64,000 bases of DNA from positions 186,001 through 250,000 of the forward strand of contig NZ_BQHR01000006.1 of assembly GCF_021601625.1 (NCBI RefSeq), read 5' to 3'. Of this stretch, positions 33,717 through 41,139 are shown piece by piece. A program made the position numbers and the translations under genes. Position 1 is the first letter of the stretch. Each line of letters opens with the position of its first letter. Below the pieces are notes generated by a model. The model saw only the letters and a program-made list of their open reading frames with translations, was not told where the DNA came from and searched no databases. This stretch comes from Pseudomonas paraglycinae (GTDB lineage Bacteria; Pseudomonadota; Gammaproteobacteria; Pseudomonadales; Pseudomonadaceae).

Positions 33717-34807
33717 GGGCGAGCCTCCTTTTTGCCGGTTGGCAGTTGGCTGACTTCGCTGGTGCGACGCAGGTAGGAATCGGCGTAACCGGCCGAACGC
33801 GCGGCCAGCAACGGATCGTCGGAACCCTGAATGCCGGCCGGCAGCACCAGCGGATCGTAGTTGATGTCACGGCATTCGCCGCTGAGTTGCGGCTGGGTCT
33901 TTTCCAGCACCAGGGTGCCGGCGTTCAACACCTTGCGACCGGCGGGCCAGGTCTTGCTCGCATCGTTCACCGGATCGTCGGCGTTGGCCAAGGTGATGTT
34001 CAACTGAAAGCGCAGCGGCCCTTCGGCCAGGCGCTGCACCAGATCCTTCTCAAGGAAATCGCTACCTTCGGGCGCAGTCGCACCGGCAGCATCCTGGGCC
34101 AGAGGCGTCATGCTCCAGCGCACTGCTTGCTTCTTGCCGCTGGCATCCACCAGATAGAACGCGTTGACGCTGTTGTAGGTTTCCGTCGCGTAACTGGCCG
34201 AGGGTTTGGCGGTTTTTATCCAGGTCAGAAACGGCACGGCTTCCGGGTGTGAGGCAAAAAATGCCGGCACTTTGGTCGGATCCGGTTTACCGGTGGCGGG
34301 ATCCGGCGATTGCGCCTGCTGCAACTGATAGAACGCCTCGGGCGTGCCGACCGGGAACACCGGCATGCTGTTCATCCCGGTGCGCCACTGCTGGCCGTTT
34401 GCCTGAGTGAAACGCAGCGCCAGACTGCGGATCGGTACGGCGCTGTCCGGCGCATACGGACTGCCGGCCGGCAACGCAAAGCGCCCGACCACCGGCGTGC
34501 GCGGCTCATTGAACACTTGCGCGACAGAATACGCGCGAGCCTCGCCGCTGCTCTCGAAATGTCCGATCACGCAAACACCTTTGGCGTGATTGCGACGAAA
34601 GCCGGGATGCACACCGTTGTTCTTTTCCAGCACATCGACCAACGCTTTTGGCGTCAGGCGTTGTGGGTCAAATGAACCATGGACGTAGGCAAACGCCCCG
34701 GCCAGGGCTGCGACCACTACGGCGATTCCGCCAAGACGCAACACCAGGTTCGCGGCACTCAGTGGCGGGCGTTGAGGCCCGCCGGGCGGTGAGCTGCGAT
34801 CAACCAT
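33713..34807 (-). CDS. Catalase-family peroxidase
   Basis: Small haem-catalase relative of 364 residues. I start it at the ATG at 34807, which has GGAG upstream. An N-terminal membrane anchor or uncleaved signal (about 23-45) indicates periplasmic location. Catalase features include the distal His region NNGVHPGFRRNHAKGVCVIGHFE and the family motif VGRFALPAG. It lacks the NADPH and C-terminal domains of full catalases. Coupled to cytochrome b561, it probably acts as a quinol- or cytochrome-linked peroxidase; that partnership is inferred. Confidence 0.88.
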   Translation of the reverse strand: MVDRSSPPGGPQRPPLSAANLVLRLGGIAVVVAALAGAFAYVHGSFDPQRLTPKALVDVLEKNNGVHPGFRRNHAKGVCVIGHFESSGEARAYSVAQVFNEPRTPVVGRFALPAGSPYAPDSAVPIRSLALRFTQANGQQWRTGMNSMPVFPVGTPEAFYQLQQAQSPDPATGKPDPTKVPAFFASHPEAVPFLTWIKTAKPSASYATETYNSVNAFYLVDASGKKQAVRWSMTPLAQDAAGATAPEGSDFLEKDLVQRLAEGPLRFQLNITLANADDPVNDASKTWPAGRKVLNAGTLVLEKTQPQLSGECRDINYDPLVLPAGIQGSDDPLLAARSAGYADSYLRRTSEVSQLPTGKKEARP

Positions 34808-34927
34808 GAAAGACTCCAGGGCCATCGGCCATAGGGAAAGGTGCTATGAGACGCACGCCTCGTAGGATTATTCCCTCTGAACTGTAGTTTCTTTCATGGA
34901 GTGGCGTCGGAGTCCAATCGCGGCCGG

Positions 34928-35692
34928 CTAAATCTGATCGAAACGCGGCGCGCGTTTTTCCAGAAACGCCTGCATGCCCTCCTTCTGTCCAGGTGTCGCG
35001 AACAGGCCGTGAAACGAGCGTCGTTCAAACAGTATGCCCTCGCGCAATCCCGACTCTGACGCCCGGTCCACCGCTTCCCGGGCAGCCCGTGTCGCCGTGC
35101 GGGGAAATCCGCCGATGCGCTGTGCAATGTCCATGGCCTGCTCCAACAGGTGATCGGCGTCTGTCACCCGCGACACCAACCCTGCCTGCTCGGCCTCACG
35201 GGCGGACATGGTGCGACCGGTCAGTATCATGTCCATGGCTTTGGCGCGGCCAATCAACCGGGTCAGGCGTTGCGTACCGCCCATGCCCGGCATCACGCCC
35301 AGAGTGATTTCCGGCAATGCGAACTTCGCGGACTCGGCCGCCACGATCACGTCGCACATCATTGCCAATTCACAGCCTCCTCCGAATGCGAAGCCCGCCA
35401 CCGCCGCGACTTTTGGCGTGCGCAGAGCGGCAAATGCATCCCAGCCGGCGAAATGGTCTTCCTCGATCATTTCCAGGCAGGACTTTTCGTACATCTCCTT
35501 GATGTCGGCTCCGGCAGCGAAATAATCCCGGGTACCGGTGATGAGGAAACATCCGACACCCGGATCACTGTCCAGCGGTTGCAAGGCCTCCAGCAATTCG
35601 CGCATCAGTGATGTATCCAGCGCATTTCGTGCGTGCGGGCGGTTGAGGCGGATCAGTACCACGGGGCCGTGTCGTTCAATCAATAGGTTCAT
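34928..35692 (-). CDS. Enoyl-CoA hydratase/isomerase
   Basis: Crotonase-fold enzyme of 254 residues. Both catalytic Glu positions of true hydratases are present: GGGCELAMMCD and PEITLGVMPGMGGTQRL. The GTRDYFAAGADIKEM segment binds CoA. It is the last of three minus-strand genes, 48 bases after the TmpA-like reductase and downstream of the adenylation enzyme. It may therefore act on an acyl thioester in the same pathway rather than in general beta-oxidation. The substrate is unknown. Confidence 0.9.
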   Translation of the reverse strand: MNLLIERHGPVVLIRLNRPHARNALDTSLMRELLEALQPLDSDPGVGCFLITGTRDYFAAGADIKEMYEKSCLEMIEEDHFAGWDAFAALRTPKVAAVAGFAFGGGCELAMMCDVIVAAESAKFALPEITLGVMPGMGGTQRLTRLIGRAKAMDMILTGRTMSAREAEQAGLVSRVTDADHLLEQAMDIAQRIGGFPRTATRAAREAVDRASESGLREGILFERRSFHGLFATPGQKEGMQAFLEKRAPRFDQI

Positions 35693-35740
35693 CGCAATCT
35701 CTTTGAATAGCGGAGTGAGTGGAAAAACACCGACGCGCCG

Positions 35741-37075
35741 TCAGGAATCCCAGATCGCGCCGTAGGCCGGAATACCCCGGGATTCCATTTCCTCGACCAC
35801 TCGCTCGGTCAGCTTCTGATTGGAAATACAGATCACCGCCTCCGCACCGCGGGCTCGAACGGCGGCATACGCCAGCGCCACCAGATCTGGTTTGCCCAAC
35901 CGGTCGGTGTCCCAGATATGGGCATCGGGTTGTGCCTGCAGGATTTCCTCCACCAGCGCATCACCATAGGTCTCGCGCGGGCTGCGGGTGGACCAGATCA
36001 GGTGGATCGGCACCTGCCGCGCCAGCAGATGCGGCAGCACCGGCCCAATGCCACTGCCGGTGGCGACGTACACCACTGACTTGAACAGGGTTTCGATATG
36101 GGCGACGCCTGCCGTGGTGATGCCCTTGACCCAGACATGGCTCGGCGGCTGCTCGATCAGTTCACCGGTCCAGTCGCCGGCACGGGAAATGATCAGGCGA
36201 AAACCCTGTTCGTCCGGTGCAGGAATGTTGGCAAACGAGTGCCATTCCCACAGCGGATGGCGACTGATTGCGGTAGAGGATCCGGCGAACGGTGTGTGGT
36301 GATTGAACCGGGCAATCACCGCATGCGACGACGGTTTGACCAGCGTCACTGGCACCTTGCGCAGGCGCAGCCAGGGCAAGGCAATGCTGAGTGTCAGGAG
36401 CGGCAGCATCCAGAATGAAACGGACGTCAACAGTACTTGCGCCAAGTCGGCGCCAGGATGACGATCCCGGGCAAACACCAGCGTCATGCCCCAGAACAGC
36501 AGCAGCGCCGCCCAACCGGCGAACCGATGTGTGCGTTCGAAAGCGTTGTGAAACCGTGAGCGAATCCCCGGCAACGCCATGATCGCCATCAGCAGCAACA
36601 ACCCCAGAAGCGCGGCGCTGATGGCCAGCAGCGTCAGCGAAACCCCACCTGCCCCGTCGGTCCTTTGCCAGATCATCGAGCCGAGCAGCGCAACGAACCA
36701 GACAATCGCGGCCATCGCCCCGCCACTGTGCAAACCGCCGAAGTGATAAACCTTGGCCAGCGAGCGACGAATCGCCAGCGGCCAACACGTGGGAGCCCGG
36801 GTCGCCAGCCAGAACAGCAGATTGATCAAGTATTGCTGACGAATCAGGATCGCCATCGACAGGTTCGCCAACACCAGCTGCGACAATGCCTCCAACGCAA
36901 CCTCCGAGGCCGACCACCACTGTCCGACGGTGATCCCGTACACCAGCGCCCCGAGGTTCGCCAGCAACACCAGCGCAACCAGGCGGTTGTAATGTGAAAA
37001 CAGCGGCAGCGTTCCCAGGCGCCGCCAGAGCGGACGTCGCGGTGGCAGGGCAAAAGCGTCGTCGACCTGACTCAT
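35741..37075 (-). CDS. TmpA-like multi-pass membrane flavoreductase
   Basis: A 444-residue protein. About six hydrophobic segments occupy residues 28-250, including His residues in the membrane part (YHFGGLHSGGAM, FERTHRFAGWA). A soluble ferredoxin-NADP-reductase-like domain follows, with VYVATGSGIGPVLPHLL as the nucleotide-binding loop. This layout resembles ferric-reductase-type membrane oxidoreductases and what I remember of the Aspergillus TmpA family, whose relatives are linked to adenylate-forming enzymes. Its start overlaps the stop of the adenylation gene by four bases (ATGA), indicating one functional unit. The substrate is unknown, and no experimental function for the bacterial form is known to me. 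Confidence 0.75.
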   Translation of the reverse strand: MSQVDDAFALPPRRPLWRRLGTLPLFSHYNRLVALVLLANLGALVYGITVGQWWSASEVALEALSQLVLANLSMAILIRQQYLINLLFWLATRAPTCWPLAIRRSLAKVYHFGGLHSGGAMAAIVWFVALLGSMIWQRTDGAGGVSLTLLAISAALLGLLLLMAIMALPGIRSRFHNAFERTHRFAGWAALLLFWGMTLVFARDRHPGADLAQVLLTSVSFWMLPLLTLSIALPWLRLRKVPVTLVKPSSHAVIARFNHHTPFAGSSTAISRHPLWEWHSFANIPAPDEQGFRLIISRAGDWTGELIEQPPSHVWVKGITTAGVAHIETLFKSVVYVATGSGIGPVLPHLLARQVPIHLIWSTRSPRETYGDALVEEILQAQPDAHIWDTDRLGKPDLVALAYAAVRARGAEAVICISNQKLTERVVEEMESRGIPAYGAIWDS

Positions 37076-38658
37076 TGCCCCGCCTCCTGCCGGGCGGCAG
37101 CGAGCTGCGCCTGATGCGCCTGTGCCCGCTCAAGCAACAAGCGTTTGTCGACCTTGCCCCTTGAAGTCAGCGGGATGTCGTCCACCGGCAGAATCATCGA
37201 AGGCACGCAGTAATAGGCCAGTCGTTCCTCGCAACGGCGTCGCGCCACATCGGTGTCCGTGGATGCAGGGAAGACGAAAGCCACCAGATGACGGTTATCG
37301 AACTTCAAGGTCACCGCGCGCTCGCAGCCCGGTGCGGACTCCAGCGCAGCCGACACCGAGTCCAGTTCAACGCGAAAGCCCCGGACTTTCACCTGATCGT
37401 CCACCCGGCCCAGGTGCTCCAGTTCGCCGTCAGCAGTCCAGCGCCCCAGATCACGGGTGCGAAACATCATGCGGCCCTGTCCCAGAAACGGATCGAGGCG
37501 GTAACGCTCGGCAGTCAGGGCAGGATTGCCCAGATACCCGGCCGTCACACAGTCGCCACCGGCCCACATTTCGCCCTGCTCACCCGGCGCGCACAGTTGG
37601 CCCGTTTCATCCAGTACATACACGGTGTTGTTCGGCGTTGGCTTGCCGATCGTCAACGGGCCCGTGCCTCGGTAATGCTGCATGGTGTTGACGATGGTGG
37701 TTTCTGTGGGGCCGCAAGCATTGTAGAAATCGCAAAAGGACGCCCAGCGATCAGCCAGGGGCTGCGGGCACGGTTCGCCGGCCAGGGCCACCACCTTCAC
37801 CTGACTGCAGCGCTCCGGATCCAGCGTGGCGAGAATCGATGGGGTCGCGATGAGCACGTCACACTGCTCGGCGGTTTCGGCAATGTCCTTGCCCCGGATC
37901 AGCAGCGTCGCGCCATGGGCCAGACAGCCAAGGATTTCCCAGGCGGCCATGTCGAAGGCGATATTGAGAATCTGCCCGACGTTCATGCCCGGCCGCATGC
38001 CGAGATTGCCGGGGCCGGTCAGCAGAATGTTGCAGACATTGCGCTGGGTCACCCTGACACCGTTGGGCTGGCCGGTCGTACCGGACGTAAACAACACAAA
38101 ACACAGGGCATCCGGTGACGAAATGTCCTCCCCCACATTCACGTCATCGGCAGCCGAGCCCGGTGAGTCGATGAACGTATCCAGATGAATGCAATGCTGC
38201 CCGGCTGTCAGCGGAATCCCGTGGGCCAGTGTTGAAAGCGTCAACACCACCTGCGTCGAAGCAACCGACATGATGTGGCTCAACTGCGTGGCCGGAGTAA
38301 TGCCGACATGCTGGGGAATATAGGCGGCCCCCACCTTCAAGGTCGCGAGCATGCCCACCAGCATCGGGATCGAACGTTCGACAAACAGCGCCACGTGATC
38401 GCCCGGGGCTACGCCATGACTCGACAACAAACTGGCCAACCGGTTGGCCTGGCGGTTCAACTCGCCATAGGTAAGGATCTGCCCCTGAAAACGCGCGGCC
38501 ACATGCTGCGGATGAGTCGCCGCCCGCGCTTCGATCGCACGGTGGATCAACGAGAACTCGGGCTCGGCCACCGGGCCGCAGCCGAATGTCCGCCAGGCGT
38601 CATAACCTTCGCTCGGTGTGGCTGGGGTATTCATTACGATTGCATGCATCTCAAACAT
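37072..38658 (-). CDS. Stand-alone amino-acid-type adenylation enzyme
   Basis: Adenylate-forming enzyme of 528 residues (ATGs at 38658, 38649 and 38634 are all possible). NRPS core motifs are present: LTYGELNRQANRLA (A1), LFTSGTTGQPNGV (A3), FDMAAWE with the Asp that binds an alpha-amino group (A4), NACGPTETT (A5), GELEHLGRVDDQVKVRGFRVEL (A7/A8) and LTSRGKVDKRLLL with the catalytic Lys (A10). No condensation, carrier or thioesterase domain follows. It heads a three-gene set with the TmpA-like reductase and a crotonase. An amino acid or amino-acid-like acid is the likely substrate. Confidence 0.88.
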   Translation of the reverse strand: MFEMHAIVMNTPATPSEGYDAWRTFGCGPVAEPEFSLIHRAIEARAATHPQHVAARFQGQILTYGELNRQANRLASLLSSHGVAPGDHVALFVERSIPMLVGMLATLKVGAAYIPQHVGITPATQLSHIMSVASTQVVLTLSTLAHGIPLTAGQHCIHLDTFIDSPGSAADDVNVGEDISSPDALCFVLFTSGTTGQPNGVRVTQRNVCNILLTGPGNLGMRPGMNVGQILNIAFDMAAWEILGCLAHGATLLIRGKDIAETAEQCDVLIATPSILATLDPERCSQVKVVALAGEPCPQPLADRWASFCDFYNACGPTETTIVNTMQHYRGTGPLTIGKPTPNNTVYVLDETGQLCAPGEQGEMWAGGDCVTAGYLGNPALTAERYRLDPFLGQGRMMFRTRDLGRWTADGELEHLGRVDDQVKVRGFRVELDSVSAALESAPGCERAVTLKFDNRHLVAFVFPASTDTDVARRRCEERLAYYCVPSMILPVDDIPLTSRGKVDKRLLLERAQAHQAQLAAARQEAGQ

Positions 38659-38906
38659 CCCTTTTGCTCAAATCATCGTTTCAGCCGCTTCGGCCACCGA
38701 TTGCCTGCTGGCGACATCGGTGGCTGCTTGCGCTTGTCGGACGGGTTGAGCCGGGAGATTTGAATCCATTACACGCACTACAGAACGCGGCGAACTTTCC
38801 TACGTCGCCAGTAATGAAATCTTTCAACTCCTGGAATGGAATAAGCTGTGTCGAGAGGCGTCTTTCCTACCACTACCGCGCTTCTGGCCCAGAGCATGTC
38901 CCTGTC

Positions 38907-39413
38907 ATGAATACACTCGACGAGCAATTACGCGATCTGATTCCCAGATTGCGCCGCTTCGCGCTTTCGCTGACACGCAACAGCAGCAGCGCCGACGACC
39001 TGGTACAGGCCAGCCTCGAGCGGGCACTGTCGGCTTGGGGCGAGAAGCGCGCCGACGGCGATCTGCGCGCCTGGCTGTTTTCGATCCTGTACCGGCAGTT
39101 TCTCGATGCGCATCGGCGCTCGCGGCGTTATGCGCGGATGCTCGAATTCTTCACCGGCCGCGATGACGCCGAGCCCTCGGTGGAACGCACCGTGATTGCC
39201 CAATCGACCTTGCAGGCTTTCGACCGACTGCCCACCGAACAGCGCGCGCTGCTGCTGATGGTGTCGGTGGAAGGCCTGACTTATAAGGAGGTCGCCGAGA
39301 TTCTCGACGTCCCCACCGGCACCGTGATGTCGCGCCTGTCCCGTGCTCGCCAGGCCCTGCGCCAGCTCAGCGACGGGGAAATCAGCAGCCCTTCCTTGCG
39401 GATACTCAAATGA
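38907..39413 (+). CDS. ECF RNA polymerase sigma factor
   Basis: Extracytoplasmic-function sigma factor, 168 residues from the ATG at 38907. Region 2 is IPRLRRFALSLTRNSSSADDLVQASLERAL (including the DDLVQ motif). Region 4 is LPTEQRALLLMVSVEGLTYKEVAEILDVPTGTVMSRLSRARQAL. The stop overlaps the anti-sigma start by four bases. It is divergent from the adenylation/TmpA-like genes across 248 bases, so it may control them; no matching -35/-10 pair was convincing. Confidence 0.93.
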   Translation: MNTLDEQLRDLIPRLRRFALSLTRNSSSADDLVQASLERALSAWGEKRADGDLRAWLFSILYRQFLDAHRRSRRYARMLEFFTGRDDAEPSVERTVIAQSTLQAFDRLPTEQRALLLMVSVEGLTYKEVAEILDVPTGTVMSRLSRARQALRQLSDGEISSPSLRILK

Positions 39414-40162
39414 TCAGTCTGCCCCCCAACGAACGTGACCTGCACGCCTACGTCGACCACCAGCTCAGCGAGGCCGACCGGCATGTGCTGGAAACCTGGC
39501 TCGCCAGCCATCCGGACGAAGCGGCGCAGGTTCGCGCCTGGCAACAGGACGCCCAGCACCTGCGCGCCGCCCTCGGCGGTGCCTTGCAACAACCGGCCAA
39601 TCCGGACCTTGATCCGTCGCTGATTCGCCAGCGACTCAAACGCCAGTCGCGCCGCCAATGGGCCAGCGCGGCAATGCTTTTGATTGCCGTCAGCCTCGGC
39701 GGTGTCGGTGGCTGGAAAGCCCGGGACATGACCGTGTTTCATCCCCCGGCACCGATGACGGACGCCTTGCAGGCGTACCGCTTGATCGCCCAGCGAGGAC
39801 TTCTGCCGGCGGACTACAAGGTCGATGGTGACGGCGACATCCAGCGTTGGCTCGACCGTTATTTCACTCAGGCCAATCGCCTGCCGGACCTGACGTCGGC
39901 CGGTTTTGCACCGGTCAGCGGCCGTCTGCTGAGCACCGATGAAGGCCCGGCGGCGATGGTGATGTATGAAGACCAGAGCGGGCACAAGGTGAGTTTCTAC
40001 GTGCGCCCACCGGGACCTAAAAATACCTTTCTGCCCCGAGGCAGCCGCCAGGACGGGGATCTGCAGGCCGAGTACTGGTCCGGCAAGGGCTATAACTACG
40101 CGATGATCAGCCCGACCGACACACCCGCAGCGAAAATGCTCAAGCAATCCGTGAGTTTCTAG
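39410..40162 (+). CDS. Membrane anti-sigma factor
   Basis: Anti-sigma factor of 250 residues with an N-terminal cytoplasmic helical domain (LHAYVDHQLSEADRHVLETWLASHP), one membrane helix at about residues 82-100 and a periplasmic C-terminal half. The His of a zinc-type anti-sigma domain is present but the CxxC is not, so it is a zinc-free variant. It is coupled to the sigma gene by a four-base overlap. The signal it senses is unknown. Confidence 0.87.
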   Translation: MISLPPNERDLHAYVDHQLSEADRHVLETWLASHPDEAAQVRAWQQDAQHLRAALGGALQQPANPDLDPSLIRQRLKRQSRRQWASAAMLLIAVSLGGVGGWKARDMTVFHPPAPMTDALQAYRLIAQRGLLPADYKVDGDGDIQRWLDRYFTQANRLPDLTSAGFAPVSGRLLSTDEGPAAMVMYEDQSGHKVSFYVRPPGPKNTFLPRGSRQDGDLQAEYWSGKGYNYAMISPTDTPAAKMLKQSVSF

Positions 40163-40167
40163 CCGGT

Positions 40168-41139
40168 TCAGAACCCCACATCCAGCACCACATTGTCCAG
40201 ATAGGTTCCGGCGGGTGGTGTGGTCTGGTCGGTGTAGATTTTCGCGTTGTAATTGAAGATCTGGCTGCCGGTGCCCAGCCCGTTGCCGGGGTTGACCTCG
40301 GCATCGCTGCTGGCCCGACGGGCCGCACCGACACTGCCCCAACGGGTGGTCCCGGCGCTCTTGAAAATGTCGTAGGCCAGATAGTTGCTGCCGAAAATCA
40401 TCCGCCGCCGTCCGCCGACACTCAGCGCATTCTGCCCGTCGTTCAGCCCCACGGTGTAGGCACTGCCCTTGGTGCAGGCGAGGTTGATGGTCTGCCCGGT
40501 CACCGGGGTGAACGCGCTGACCACCGGCGCGCTGCCGAAAGCGATGTTCGGGGCAGTGATGGTGCAGTCGTTGGACACCGTCAGGTTGACCGTCAGCGTC
40601 GTCGTGCCGCTGTTGATGTCACGACCCAGGCACAGCCCGCCCGCACCGATGCCCGAACAATAATTCCAGTTCCAGAAAATGCTCAGGGTTTCGGTGTATA
40701 CCCCCGCCGCCACGTTGCTGCCGATGGTGGTCCCGAAATAGAGCGGAACGGTTTTCGGCACCGTACCGCCCAGCAAACCCAAGGCATCGATAATGCCGTT
40801 GCGGGCGAAGTCATAGGCGGTGCCACGCGTCAGCGGGTAACTGGTGCTGTTGTTGGCGTAGATCGTGTAACCGATCACGTCGCCGGTGGGCCCGAGCAAA
40901 CCGCTCTGGGTCGAGGTAACGGTGGCCCAGAAATGGTCATTGTTGGTCAACAGAGACAGCAGCGAACCGGTGCAACTCAAGCCTCCGTTCAGGGTAGAAC
41001 TGAGTTGCGAGGTGGTGCGCACGGCGATCGAACTGATGTTCCCGAACCCGGCCGGTGTGGTGGTGACCACCGAACACAGCGCCTGCGCCAGTCCCGGCAA
41101 CAGCAACAGCAGCCACAAAACAAACCGCGCCCGGATCAT
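40168..41139 (-). CDS. csuE: Csu-type pilus tip adhesin with SCPU domains
   Basis: Secreted tip adhesin of 323 residues with a signal peptide ending LLPGLAQA and two spore-coat-U-like (SCPU) halves. The second half ends VVLDVGF, the donor/acceptor strand region of pilins. The ATG at 41139 overlaps the usher stop (ATGA). Tip position follows from being the last gene and the two-domain length, as in Acinetobacter csuE. Confidence 0.88.
   Translation of the reverse strand: MIRARFVLWLLLLLPGLAQALCSVVTTTPAGFGNISSIAVRTTSQLSSTLNGGLSCTGSLLSLLTNNDHFWATVTSTQSGLLGPTGDVIGYTIYANNSTSYPLTRGTAYDFARNGIIDALGLLGGTVPKTVPLYFGTTIGSNVAAGVYTETLSIFWNWNYCSGIGAGGLCLGRDINSGTTTLTVNLTVSNDCTITAPNIAFGSAPVVSAFTPVTGQTINLACTKGSAYTVGLNDGQNALSVGGRRRMIFGSNYLAYDIFKSAGTTRWGSVGAARRASSDAEVNPGNGLGTGSQIFNYNAKIYTDQTTPPAGTYLDNVVLDVGF

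Noticed and set aside
37072-38658. A truncated NRPS
   Set aside because: The A domain is complete to A10 and overlaps the next gene in a clean ATGA, so a stand-alone enzyme fits better than a broken synthetase.
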